Under the pieces are notes generated by a model. That model was not told where the DNA came from, did not search any database, and saw only the letters and a list, made by a program, of their open reading frames with translations. This document shows positions 36,901 to 49,300 of a stretch of DNA of 64,000 nucleotides, one piece after another; the stretch's first letter is position 1; every line of letters begins with the position of its first letter. Location of the stretch: contig NC_052030.1 in assembly GCF_015832195.1 (NCBI RefSeq), positions 12,171,439 through 12,235,438 of the forward strand, read 5' to 3'. This DNA comes from Motacilla alba alba (taxonomy: Eukaryota; Chordata; Aves; Passeriformes; Motacillidae). The position numbers and the translations under genes were made by a program.

Positions 36901-39126
36901 TCCCTGCTGCCATGGGGGCATTTCCCCACTGGGGAAGGGAAACGGGGGCTCCACGTGGGGCTGCACTCTGGCTTGCCCCAGCAGAGCCGAGGTTTGGGAC
37001 ACAAACAGCCACGGGGAGGTGGCACTGGGGTGACTTGGGAAGCCCTGTGCCCACGGCAGCAAGGATGGGGCACCCCAAAGGGACGGGCTGAGCCCCAGGC
37101 TCTCACTGCCAGGGCGCTGGGGCACCTCAGTCAAAACAAGAGCCCAAAGCAAGAAGCACAGGGGGTTTTGTTTCCCCTTTTGAAGGGCAGGAGAATTTCT
37201 GGCAGCCCTGGCTGGAGGAACTTGTGCACAGACAGGCTGATTCCCAGAAACGGGCCAGCCCCGACTGGTGACGGGCAAGGCAATAAAAGGAAGCTCCCGT
37301 GTCCTCAAGAGCAGGAGGACACTCAGTCACACTCCTTCAGTGAGGCACGAAGCACTGCAAAGTTCAACATCCAGCACAGCCCTGAGAGCCCAGGCTCCTC
37401 TGCCAAAGCCTCTGTTTGCTCTCTGCCACAAAAACACACCCAGCACGGCACGGAACCCGTTCCCACCAGGGGAGGGGACTCCCAGGGCAGGGCCCAGCCC
37501 GGGGGTGATGCTGGGGACACTCGGTGCTGTCCCTGGGCTGTGCTGGCACGGGAGGGACAGGGGCAGGGATCCCTGCAGGGCCGGGCACCTCCTGGGGGAC
37601 AGCAGAGGCTGCACAGAGGGCAGGGCACTGCCAGCACCTCCAGCTCTGAGCCACCCTGAGGAGCTTTAAACAGCAGCACAGAGCCCCTCGCCAGTGTGGG
37701 GAGCAGATCCCAGGCTGAACCCCAAGCTGCACACGGGAGGCGATGGTTTGAGCTGGATGCTGCACCCCAGAGCCCTGCCCAAGGGTTAAAGGCAGGCAGC
37801 TCAGGAGCTCAGGCAAACCCCGCAGTGCCCGGGCGCAGTCCAGGCTCTCCTCCAAAACCACACGAGCTGCTTGTCTTCCCTCCAGCAATTTTCTCCCAGA
37901 CAGAGAGGTTCATTGTGGCCAAACACAAGAGAAAGCAGGTACCACAAGTCACTTCATGTCCTGCAGGCATCGCCTGCCTGGATTTTGGGTGCCACACTGC
38001 AGGGACATAAAGCTGGGTACAGCTGCCAGGATGGACAACACTTCCCCATCAAACACCACCATAGCACCCCTAGAACTGCAACAGCTCCACATTGCTCTGT
38101 TTGGCTGGTTTTGGGGTTTTTTTGGGTTCTTTTTAAGCAAGAAGAGCCTGAGCTCTGCCCCAAGAGACACATCTGCCCACAGCCACCCCAGAGCCAGCCC
38201 TACTCACCACCCTGCATCGCTGGGGACTTGGTCACTGCTGGAGGAGCCTGCGTGCAGGGGACCAGAGGCACAGCCCAGGAGGGACCTGGCTGCCCTGAGG
38301 AGCAGCAGCAGAGCAAACACAGCCCAGAGCAGAGGCTCGCTGGAGGCCGGAGCTGAGCCCTCTGTGCCCAGCAGGGTTTTACCCAGCACAGCTAACCATG
38401 AACACCTGGCAGTGATGGGGCACAGGTGAGGGGACAACACAGAGGTTGCTGCTGCTGCAGGAGGCTCTGCCCTGTCCCCAAACCCCTGCAGCCCCAGAGG
38501 ATGGCCAGGCTGGGGGGGCTGCAGGAAAGGAGGGGTAGAGATGGATACAGGAACGGGAAATCCTCTGGGCTGTGTTTATAAAAGCCCCCCAGCCCCAGTG
38601 TGGATGGAGAGGGCTGCGTTATCTCTTTTCTCCCTTCCAGAGGAGACAGTGGAGCCTCTGTCACATGGTGGGGGAAGGCACACCAAGCCCTGACAGCTCC
38701 CCCTCGGTGATGAAGTGCCTGGAGGATGGAGATGACTCCTTCATTTCCCCTGGCTGCGCCAGGCCGGGTGAAAGGCGGCTCCCACAGTAAATCGAGATTG
38801 TTGTGATGATAACCGAGCCTGTGGGGGCCAATTAAAATCCTCGGGAGAGGGGGAATGACTTCAACCTGGCCTGGCACAGGGAGGGAGGGTGCAGCACCAG
38901 GGGCAGCCCTGGACGCCCTGTACGAGGGAATTGGCAAGGGACAGTGACTCAGGGCCAGGGACGGGCTCGGCGCTGCGAGGAGCATTTTAAAACGAGCTGG
39001 AAAAGTCACGAGCAGCCAACAAGGTGACTGAAGTACAGGAGGAAGACAACCTGGGTGCTGCGTGCCGATGGACAGACAGACACACGGCGGGGTTTGGGGC
39101 AGGGGATCGGTGCCGAGCATCCCAGG

Positions 39127-39470
39127 GCCCCCTGTCCCCCAGGAATAGAGCCCCTGTCCTCCAAGGATCAGACCCCTCTGTCTCCCAGGATCAAACCCTC
39201 TGTCCTCCAGGATCAGTCCATCTGTCCCCCACCCCCCGTCCCCCCTGTCCCCTCTATCCCCCTCTGTCCCCCAGGATCAGACCCTCTTTCCTCCCCTTTT
39301 TCGGGTCCCCCTGTCCCCCAGGATCAGATCCTTGTTCCCCTCTGTCCCCTCATGTCCCCCTCTGTCCCCTCTTGTCTCCCCCTGTCCCCCCGTCCCCCCT
39401 TGTCCCCCTCTGTCCCCCCTCGTCCCCCTCTGTCCCCTCTGTCCCCCTCCCCCGTCCCCCTCGCCCCGCA
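39127..39470. repeat. Polypyrimidine minisatellite (CCCCTCTGTCC)n
   Basis: About 340 bp, strongly C/T on the plus strand. It is built from variable CCCCTCTGTCCC and CCCAGGATCAGACC units. The opposite strand is G-rich with many GGGG runs. Confidence 0.9.
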
Positions 39471-40090
39471 TCGTCCGCGGCCCCACAGCGCCCTCGGGCG
39501 GCCGCAGGCAGCGCTGCAGCTCCCGGAGCTCCCGCACCGCGCTCCTCTGCGGAACCCCAAAAACACCCGCCAAGGCTGCGAAACCCCAAAAAACACCCGC
39601 CAAGGCTGCGAAACCCCAAAAAGCACCCGCCAAGGCTGCAAACCCCAAAAAGCACCCGCCAAGGCTGCAAAACCCCAAAAAGCACCCGCCAAGGCTGCGA
39701 AACCCCAAAAACACCCGCCAAGGCTGCGGAACCCCAAAAAGCACCCGCCAAGCCTGCGAAACCCCAAAAAACACCCGCCAAGGCTGCAGAACCCCAAAAA
39801 CACCCGCCACGGCTGCGGAACCCCAAAAACACCCGGCAAGGCTTCTGCTCAGAGCGGCGCGCCCGTGCTTTATTCGCGTTCGCTTGCCCGACTGCAGTTA
39901 GCACCGTCAAAGCCTCCCCCAGGCAGCCCACGCGCGCTGCGCCCTCCGCGTCCCGGCTCGGCGGGAGCCGCTCTTTGCCCCGGGTAAATTCGGATTCAAG
40001 GGCAGAGCGAGCTCACGGCTGCAGTTTAAGAATCACTGTCCGTGGGGTTCGTGCCGCGGAGATAACCCAGCAGAGGTGGACACCAGCAGG
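39470..40090. promoter_or_regulatory. Orphan CpG-rich block
   Basis: CpG-dense sequence flanks the 30-bp minisatellite (dense at 39455-39545 and 39850-40060, for example GCGCGCCCG and CGCGCGCTGCG). No recognised gene begins here. It could be the promoter of an unannotated transcript, a CpG island created by the repeat, or a 5' exon of a distant gene. No TATA or coding exon was identified. Confidence 0.4.
39548..39846. repeat. 29-30-bp minisatellite (about 10 copies)
   Basis: The block CAAGGCTGCG (or a close variant) recurs at 39571, 39601, 39631, 39660, 39690, 39719, 39749, 39779, 39808 and 39838. The rest of each unit is an ACCCCAAAAA(A)CACCCGC block. Spacing alternates between 29 and 30 bp, so several frames appear open in turn. 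The minus strand has GGGG and GGG runs in every unit. Confidence 0.95.
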
Positions 40091-40663
40091 GACAGGGCCG
40101 GCGCTGTCACAGCTGCCAGGCACGCTGCGGGAGCTCAGCCCAGGAGCGAAGTGCCACCTCTCCCTGCTGTCAGCTGGGCTCCATCACTCCGTTTCCATGG
40201 TCAGGCTGCAGGACGGGGACACGGCCAGCGAGGAGTGCGCTGGCCCAGAACCGTGTTTATGTCCTGTGCTCTTCCTGCCCAGTAAGAGGAACAAAGGTGT
40301 GAGAGAAAAGTGTTGTTCACCCCGCTAGAAAGTCACAGGGCTGTCCTGGACAAAGGTTTCCAGACCCCGTGAGCTTCCATGTCACACACAGTGCTGCAAG
40401 TCCTCTGCTCCAAGCCAGAGCAGAGATTCCCCACCCCTGTCTCATCCTTGCCAGATGCTCCAGCACTAGCCCCGTTGGTTTTCCCAAACTCCTGTCTGGA
40501 ATTGGGCAAGGCAGATGTGGTAGACAAATACAGGCTAGTCATTTTCCAAAAATACTCCTGGGCTTTGGGGTTCCTTCCCACCAAAGTGTGGCCCAAGACC
40601 ACCCACCCCCCGGCCACATCCAGCCCCAGGTCACCCAGCACAGCATTTCAGAAATCTGCAATA
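39847..40663. other. CpG block tail and gap flank, no gene seen
   Basis: The CpG-rich part continues to about 40090, followed by ordinary sequence up to the assembly gap. I looked for the last SCARB1 exon on the minus strand here and did not find it. Confidence 0.5.
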
Positions 40664-41663
40664 NNNNNNNNNNNNNNNNNNNNNNNNNNNNNNNNNNNNN
40701 NNNNNNNNNNNNNNNNNNNNNNNNNNNNNNNNNNNNNNNNNNNNNNNNNNNNNNNNNNNNNNNNNNNNNNNNNNNNNNNNNNNNNNNNNNNNNNNNNNNN
40801 NNNNNNNNNNNNNNNNNNNNNNNNNNNNNNNNNNNNNNNNNNNNNNNNNNNNNNNNNNNNNNNNNNNNNNNNNNNNNNNNNNNNNNNNNNNNNNNNNNNN
40901 NNNNNNNNNNNNNNNNNNNNNNNNNNNNNNNNNNNNNNNNNNNNNNNNNNNNNNNNNNNNNNNNNNNNNNNNNNNNNNNNNNNNNNNNNNNNNNNNNNNN
41001 NNNNNNNNNNNNNNNNNNNNNNNNNNNNNNNNNNNNNNNNNNNNNNNNNNNNNNNNNNNNNNNNNNNNNNNNNNNNNNNNNNNNNNNNNNNNNNNNNNNN
41101 NNNNNNNNNNNNNNNNNNNNNNNNNNNNNNNNNNNNNNNNNNNNNNNNNNNNNNNNNNNNNNNNNNNNNNNNNNNNNNNNNNNNNNNNNNNNNNNNNNNN
41201 NNNNNNNNNNNNNNNNNNNNNNNNNNNNNNNNNNNNNNNNNNNNNNNNNNNNNNNNNNNNNNNNNNNNNNNNNNNNNNNNNNNNNNNNNNNNNNNNNNNN
41301 NNNNNNNNNNNNNNNNNNNNNNNNNNNNNNNNNNNNNNNNNNNNNNNNNNNNNNNNNNNNNNNNNNNNNNNNNNNNNNNNNNNNNNNNNNNNNNNNNNNN
41401 NNNNNNNNNNNNNNNNNNNNNNNNNNNNNNNNNNNNNNNNNNNNNNNNNNNNNNNNNNNNNNNNNNNNNNNNNNNNNNNNNNNNNNNNNNNNNNNNNNNN
41501 NNNNNNNNNNNNNNNNNNNNNNNNNNNNNNNNNNNNNNNNNNNNNNNNNNNNNNNNNNNNNNNNNNNNNNNNNNNNNNNNNNNNNNNNNNNNNNNNNNNN
41601 NNNNNNNNNNNNNNNNNNNNNNNNNNNNNNNNNNNNNNNNNNNNNNNNNNNNNNNNNNNNNNN
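40664..41663. other. Assembly gap of exactly 1000 N
   Basis: The run is exactly 1000 N, which usually marks a gap of unknown size rather than a measured one. Reading frames that appear to cross it have no meaning. It lies downstream of the last visible SCARB1 exon and may contain the terminal exon. Confidence 0.99.
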
Positions 41664-43202
41664 GGTAGCCAGGCACTTCCTGCAGTTGATTTTTAGTTCT
41701 AACACTTCATGACTCTTTTGGCTGAGCACAGAAATACAGCTGGCTTACGCCTGGGTTTGGGATATTTCACAAGCAGATATTCAGCTGGCTTCAATGAGTA
41801 AAAATCCAGCTTTTCTCCCTGACCCTTTCTAGCATGGTTAAACCTCTTTGATACCAGGAATTAAGACTTGCACAAAGCAGGCTGAGGAAATGCCAGCTCA
41901 GGGCTGCATAAGGTGTTAGAAACAACTGCCCAGCCCTTTTTCAGAGCCCCTGGGCTCACGCAGCAGAGTGCAGCCTGCCTGCCAGCAACCCCTCAGTGAG
42001 CTGAAGGGGAGCATTCACCCCAGGACCATGCTGGGAGCACAGTAAGGGCTTGGTGGTGAGCTCCGGGCTCCATGCTGGGCCCTAGCATCACTCCCACCCT
42101 GCAGGGAAGTGTGTGGAGGAACAAGGGGATTTGGGATCATGTGTTTAAGTCACTTAAGTAATTGTAGACTTGATTAAAATCCAATTACGTGCTACTCCGA
42201 GAACCCTGGCACTGTTTAAGGTGGGTTTGCATCGGTGTTCCAGGAAGGGCAGGAGCCACCTGAGCAGAGGCAGCCCCTCACACAGGCTCCCCCCGAGCCT
42301 GCTCTCATCCCAAAACTGCCTCTCTTCACCTCTGCAGCTTTAGAGCCAGCCTAAGCCACCTGGCTGCAGTGCAAAGCTAAATCACCTTCCTTTGATATGG
42401 GGCTGGGGTAGGATGTTAGATCCCTGCTTCCAGAGCTGAAGCTGGCAGAGAGCTTAGTGTTACCAGATCACCGTGGAGCCAGAGCCACAGATCTGCACGG
42501 AGTGGCTGTGTCACAGTCAGTCCTGACAGCTCAGCTCAGCCCAGCCTCACCCCACTGCCTGCCCCACAGCCCGGCTGCCAGCAGGCTTCAAAGGTCTTCA
42601 CTTCTCAGCAAGCCCAGATCCACAAAGGCTCTGAGGGTTTCACTTCCAGAGCTCTTTGGAGCAGTTTGCACAGCAAGGGCATTTCAAGGAAATACAGAAT
42701 CTGTGCTGGGCTGAGAAGCAGCCACAGTGGCTGTGTCCCCTCTGCAGGAACACAGCAACTGCATTTCCCCTAACAGGCTGTGCTCAGATAGCTCCATCCT
42801 CTGGAGAAGGCTCTGTTCTGACTGGAAAAATGCTGGGACCCTGCAGAGATACAGATCTGTGCAACAGCACAGACCTGCTGCTGCCTTCTATGGAGGCTGG
42901 GTTGATAAACTAGGATTGTTTCTTCATTAGCTGAGAAATACCTCCTCCTCCAGGAAGCCACTTCCATCACTGCTGTGCACTAAAGATGCCAGAAATGCTT
43001 CGTGTGATCTATTTGCAGCCCAGTTTCTAGATGGCTAAGGAAGTCCTGCTGCTACCTGCTGGCACCTGGCACCACTAGGAGATTGTTGGTGGCATCAGCC
43101 AATGTTTCCTCAGACAGGTTAGATTGTCAGCTCAAACTACATCCTCTGATTGAGTCTGATTGGACTGGCAGCACTCCCCAGCAGGCACCTGCAGATTCTT
43201 AC
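41664..43202. other. Probable SCARB1 intron 11, partial
   Basis: The sequence after the exon 11 donor (GT at 43201-43202) has no continuation of the SCARB1 frame that I recognise. I found no match to the expected tail exon in any minus-strand frame. The best acceptor-like site, near 42975, is followed immediately by a stop in the required phase. Confidence 0.6.
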
Positions 43203-43349
43203 CTTCCTCATTGCCATGAGGACAGCTGCTGAGACAATGAGTGGGACACTCAGGCCAAGGAGGATGTACTGCACGTAGTCCAGCACTGAAGGGAGCAGCA
43301 CCAGGTTGGTGTAGAACTGCTTTAGCACTGAGCCTTCGATGGATCCACT
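43203..43349 (-). CDS. SCARB1: SCARB1 exon 11 (residues 416-464)
   Basis: 147 nt with acceptor TGAGCAG and donor AGGAAG|GTAAGA. It encodes FYTNLVLLPSVLDYVQYILL and the second membrane helix (about residues 441-462), and ends at MRK in phase 0. The open frame continues past the donor into intron. Confidence 0.97.
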
Positions 43350-46300
43350 CTGCTCAAAAAAGCAGACTTGTCAGTGGCATCTCCCTCCCGTGCAGGGGGA
43401 GACAGACCAGCTGAATCATTCCTTTCCCACCACCTCCCAGCATAAATTGGGGAATTTATGCAAGATTCAGTCAGGCTAAAAGCTTCTACTAAATAGCAGG
43501 AGTCAGCTGGACATGCACCCACAGCTGGAGGCTGCACTCCCTGGCCCACAGGAGGACAGGGATGCTGGCAGCTCTGTCCAGGGCCCCATTTAACCCCACA
43601 TCTAGGGCAGAGCCAGAGATTTACCAAGTATAGTGCAGGGTTTGTTCAGCTCAGAGGGATTAATGGCATTGCCAAGTATTGAAAAGCCTTCTGTTGGTGC
43701 TTAATTAGTCTGGCTGGCTTAAAGCTTTATGCAAAGTGGAGTTTCCCCAGCACTGGGTGATGGGGAAGCAGGAGAGGCTCTGCAGAACCAGGCTGAGGAA
43801 GGCAGCTCACCTCTGCAAACCACAGCAGCGGCAGGACCACCGGCTTAATCTGCCCTGTTTGACTGGGAGGGAAGAAAATTAAAAAAGAAACACAAGCTTA
43901 GGTTTACGGTTGATCAGGTCACAATTAGCAGCACAATTCTTCCTAAGGGGACACGTCTGACAGACTGACAGTGGCCAGGAAACCATAAGGAGGTGGCAAT
44001 CCCTGCTGCTCCCACCTTGGGGGACCAGGTGCTTTCCAGGCAGGAGCAGAGCTCATGCTTCCACGGGGGTTCAGCTGCCTGAGGACAGCAGGAAGTGCCA
44101 TCCCACAGCTGGGCTCCAGGGAGATGAAACTCAGTGAGGCAGAATGCTAAAGCTCCTGTCTCAGTCACCTGGGTGGCACCATGGGGACTGTCTGCAGGTG
44201 TTTGCCCCTCAGCCCAAGCAGCAGGAGCACACTCCCATCCTGAATGGTATTTAACACCTGGCACCACACAGTTTGGTTACAGACACCTCCTGTTTGCTTT
44301 CCTAGAGCTGGAAGTGTCTTGTGGACACAGGCTTCACTCTACCCCACAGGCAGAGTGGGTTTTGCCTCTCCACGTTGCAGGTGACTCCTGAGAGGCAGCA
44401 CAGTGGAGGTGAACAGCTCCTGCCCCTCCAGGAGGGACAGTCCCTCCCTCAGCTGTCTGGTGAGGGGCAGGGACACTGCCCCAGCTGGGCAAACAGGCAG
44501 CCACTCTCTGCACTGCTAAAGGAAGGAACTTGTGGTCTCTGGAATGGCTGAGGTTTCAACAGGAGCCAGCTGGCTCCAGCACTAGGACAACTGCTCATGG
44601 TAAAGCTTTGGAGAGAGTAAACTCTGCAGCGAGCTCAGCACCAGCAGCACTCCCTGGGAAGGCAGATGGACATTTCTAGGGGGTGACCACTTACGTGATG
44701 CCAGGCACGTGCTTTATGTAGAGGTTCAGCTGCAGCTTGATGGAGCAGTTCATGGGGATGCCTGTCATCTGCAGAGGAACAGAACAACCAGTTCATCAGT
44801 GACTTCCTGGGACCAACAGACCCTATCCAGCATTCCAAGCCCATGAAAAACATCACACTTCAAAGCTGGTCTTGTTGACACCCACTAAGATATTGGTTTC
44901 TCATGACTCTGCAGTTTTGCAACACATTTTTACAAGCAGAGAATTTTTGTTGGACTGTCCCTGTTTGTAGTCAGCAGCCTGCAGCTAGATAAAAATGTAG
45001 TTAACTGTACTGTTATCAGTAGATGTTTGATACTGTAATAAACTTAATTAGATTTTCATAACTGCGATAAGAAAAGCAGTCAGAACCCAATGTCTAGATA
45101 AGACACACAGTTTACCTTACCTCAAGAGAGAAACAGGTTTTTTTTTCCACTTGAGCAAATATCACTGAACATTTAGAAAAACTGACCTCACACCACACAG
45201 GCTGAGGGTGGAAAATGCCAAAGTCCCTTTTCCATCAGCAGCTGGGGCAGGGGTATCTCAGGACACCCCCAATCACCTCTCTGGAGTGGTGACTTCACCC
45301 TCAGGCTGTGGGTACAGGAGGGGTGTAACACAGCAGCAGCCCAGTGCAAAAGCAGTCAGTTCCAGATGGGCAGGTTGAGAGAGTGGAAGAAGCCAGCCCA
45401 GAAACGGAGGTGCCAGCTTGAGCCACAGCGTGGTCTCCATGCTTTGCCAGCCAGTTCTCATGGCAGTGGGCATTGGCAGATTTGGGGCAGAGCTGGGCTG
45501 CTGCCAGATACACCTCCTGGTGTTATAGGCCTGAGTCAGTGGAAAGAGTTTCACTGTGCTTATCGAAACAATTATGTTTATAATTAGTGCTGCAATTCTC
45601 TAGAAGCCAGGCTAATTATTCAATTAGTTTATGGCTTTGACATTTTTATCTGCACATGTCCTCGCCAGTCTTTGCACTATGGAACCTGCTTGGATCAGTG
45701 CCACGAGAGCACAGTGGTGCCACCACTCAGCTGATGGCAGGGTCCCTGGGGTGGGGGGGGGACCCTGGGGGGCTCACTCACGGGGTGCACATCCAGGAAA
45801 AGCCCGTGCTGGTCCTTGCTGGGGTGCAGGCCTTCCACTGCATTCACCAGGGATGGGTCAGCGTTGTAGAAGTGAGGGTGGGAAATGAACATCGGCGCAT
45901 CTGGATGAGATTAAAGGTGTCTTAAGCTGCTCCACACCCACCCAAAAGCTTTTTTTGAGGTTTTTAAGCCCTTGCAGTACTTGTTCTGAACAGGCTTTTA
46001 TATTTTCTCCTCCCCCTCCCTCGCTGCAGGTTGTTCCATTGATCTGGGAGGGTTCAAGACATCCCACTCTGTCCCATCACCATGCCTTGGTAACTCCCTG
46101 TTCCCAGACAGGAGTCGGGGACACCCAGTGTGGGCTGTCAGACACACACTCAGTGTCCAAAGTTAACATTTAGTTTGGGAGCTGCATGGGCTGCCTCTTC
46201 CTTGCTGCCCCCAGCAGCCCAGGGGGTGTAATGCTCCCACTGTACCCTTGGCATGCCCACAAATGCCAGGCTCTCACAGGGCTGGGCACTGAGGGTTAGG

Positions 46301-49300
46301 CACAAGCGTTTTCCCTCTTTCCCTCACTGCTGAGAGGCCTGTGGGAGTGCAAACAGAGCTCACCAGTACTTCTCAGCATCCCAGCAGGCACTAGAGCTGT
46401 TTTTCCAGACAATCAAGCTTCTGTTGCATCTCAAATTTAATACTGGTCCACTAAAGAGAGCCAGGGGGGGAAAAAAGGACTTACTGAGCCTACAGGTGCT
46501 GACGTTCTGGATGCCAGACTGCATGCAGGGGCAGAAGCCCTCGTTGGGTGGATAGTCTGTGCCGTTGGCAAAGAGGGTTTTGGGTGCCACGAAGCGATAG
46601 GTGGGCACACCCTGGAACTGCCCAGACTGCTCGTACACCAGTGTCATGGATCTGCAAGGGGTTCAGTGGAGAAGGATCAGGATTAGCCAACAGGATCCCA
46701 GCACAGAAGTGGGTTCTTATCTTGGCTGGATAAGATGCAGTTGCAACGTAACTTAGACTTTGAGATCAAGATAAACTCTCAGCAGTGCTTCGGGGAATGA
46801 GTATTTAAGCCTTTTCCATGTTTTAAGCACATCTAAAGGGTTGGTCAGGACTAGTTAGGGAGAGAAACCACAGGCTTATAAGTCTGTTTGCTATACCCAG
46901 GTGAGATTTGTTTAAAGGCATGCAGTAATCCCCAGGGCTGCTCTCCAAGAGATAATACCCACTTTATGCAAGCCTTGCTCTGAGGTGCTCTGTTACAGGG
47001 CAGGGACACTGGATAAATCTCCTTTGCAGGCCAACTCCAGCAGCAGACTTCCAGGGGAGTGGAAAATTTCCCTACGTGACACAGCAAGATTTTTTTTCTT
47101 GCTACTAGAGGCTATTGATACTGTGCTGCAATATTGCTGGCCAGGTTTGAAGCAAGTTTCCAGGACAAAAATTTGCTCCCTTCACACTTGAGTGAGGCTT
47201 GCAGGGATCAGAGAATCACAAAATGGGTGAGTGGGCCACACTGGACTGCCAGGACACCTGGGCAGCCAAGGGGATGCTCATTCCTACAGAGGAATGGTCC
47301 CTTCTGATGCTGGGACCAGGGATGGGGGGATTCAGGGCATGTTCAGCACTTACACACGTGCCTCTTGGCTCTGCTCACCTTCCAGTAGGAGGCAGAGCTT
47401 GCTGTAGCCCATCAGCAGGATAAAACCTTGGTGGTTGCCTCTCAGCACCAGCTGCACTTCATGTGCACAGAGCTCAGAGATGCCCTGCAGAGGCAGGTGT
47501 GCTCTTAGCCCTGATCTTTGTGGCTGTGTCAACAGAGGCTGAGGCAGAGCTCTGGGGAGAAGACACAGCACTGTCTGAGAGCTGAGCCACTCCCCCACAG
47601 CTCTGTGTGACAGGAAACTCCTGTGCCAACAAGAAACCAAGCTTGCTTTCCTCCACTTCACTGGGAGCCTGGCCTGGCAGCATGCTCTGCTCCAGAGAGG
47701 TTCCTGGAGTTTGACAGGAACAGGTGTGTGTTTAAACTTCAGTTACAGGTAAACTTCCCTGTAAATTCCTGCCTCCAGGTCATTCTGGTGTTTGCTGATG
47801 TCCCTTGTGCAGAGGAATCCCTGTGCTGTTGCTCAGCTCAGCTGTTTGTTCACTGCTCATTGTTCTCTATTCAACATGAGCACTTGCTCGTGTTGCAGCA
47901 CTATCTACAAAGCTGGAATTATCATTATCTTCCCCAAGCTAGGGACAGGGGTTTTGTGCTTGCTTCCCCTCCTTCCAGCCTCAAGCTGGCTCTGTGGGGT
48001 ACTCTAACCCCTGGGTGATCAGCTAAGGTCAGGGTGTCTTACACAAGCAAAAGGGAAAAAAAAAAAAAGAAGAAAGAGCCTAGAAATGGTGGCACGAATT
48101 TCCTCCCAGACATAATTTCTCCAAGAGTTTAGTCAGCTGAAAATGTTCTGCAGTCATAGTTGCATTTCCCTCTGACAACCCTTACTTCTCCTTCTAACTG
48201 CCCACATCTTATCTACATCAGATAACCACATTGGTCCTTTTATACTGCTTAAAGGTGGGCAAGCTGGACATCTCCAGTGATCTGGAAGGTATTTATGGAT
48301 ACCACAAGATGCTGATAATGAGACAACTAACCCTGTTTGCAAGACTCAGAGATAATGCAGACCCAAACTGCAGCTGAACTTTAACTACAGGAACAATTCC
48401 TGAGCCCTCTGCGTGTGTAGGATGGGTGCAGCGAGTCCTGCCACCTGCATGGGGACAGGCTGGCAGCTGTGGCCTCACCTGCAGGCATCAGGGCTGTAGA
48501 ACTGCAGGGAGGTTGGGGACATGAAGGGTGGCCACATCTCCCCCGCTGTGCCGTTGATCATGTTGCACTGGCTGCTCCTCCAGTAGTTCACCTGTGGGAC
48601 AGGTGGAGAGAGAGGAACTCAGAAGGATGAGCTTGCTGGAGCCAGCTCCCACCCCTGCACGAATGTCCACCACCCCACACTGCTTCCACAGCAGCACCAA
48701 AGATCTTTCCCATCTTAAGCATATTTTTCATCCTCCACGATTCTGTGAGCCAAACATCCACCCAAATAATGGACAAGATCCCCCTGCCCCCAGAGGCTGA
48801 GCTGTGTGTGCAGCTGATTTCAGTTAGGAGCAGAATTCCACAAGGGAAGGGTAAAGCATCCTTTAACAAGAGCATTTAACACCTTCAACACAGGCCACAG
48901 GAGCCTGAGACTTCAACCATTAGAGGCAACCAGCACTGCAAGGGAGTGCAAGCGAAAAACCCATGAGGAGATGAATTCATTGCTTCCTGAAAAGCCCCTT
49001 GCCACATGGCTGCCTCCTGGCAAGCTGCTAGAATGGAAGTTGCAGCACTTGAAGTCCTGTAGAAACTCTTCTTCACGCCTGACCCATACACAACAGCAGC
49101 CAGAGCTCTCAGCTAACCCTGCTTTAAAAACCAGGCACTCCCCATTGTCCAAGGCTGGCTGCCACACTCTCACCTTCTTGAGCCCATTCCACGAATCCAC
49201 CATGTGAACCTGACTGATGTTCTTCATGCCCGTGTGTACTGTGAACAGCCCCGAGTTGGAGTTGTTGAACTGCAGAGAGAAGGAATGATTGCTTAATGTG

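Larger units (their letters stand above)
30447..39126. other. Intergenic, no gene seen
   Basis: No supported gene. The largest uninterrupted frame (31127-32248, minus) has no recognisable domain. The tract holds a small palindromic duplication (33915-33957), an A-rich low-complexity run (about 33519-33640) and AT-rich islands near 32780-32850, 34110-34165 and 34530-34620. Confidence 0.5.

Noticed and set aside
36730..37659. 309-codon plus-strand frame
   Set aside because: No familiar domain, mutually overlapping minus-strand frames of similar length, and composition expected from GC-rich non-coding DNA.
39024..40328. 434-codon plus-strand frame and several overlapping frames with Lys/Pro/Ala or Gly/Phe/Trp repeats
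   Set aside because: They are produced by the polypyrimidine tract and the 29-30-bp minisatellite. Different frames open in turn as the unit length shifts.
40369..41729. Frames of 342-447 codons on both strands
   Set aside because: They run through the 1000-N gap and only reflect undefined bases.
42900..42985. Possible last SCARB1 exon after an acceptor-like TGCACAG near 42975
   Set aside because: In the phase required by exon 11 a stop codon follows at once (CAG TGA), and no tail sequence similar to SR-BI is encoded.
47209..47245. Short CR1-like start (GAATCACAAAATGGGTGAG)
   Set aside because: The match is about 35 bp and fades at once. Too short to call without an alignment.
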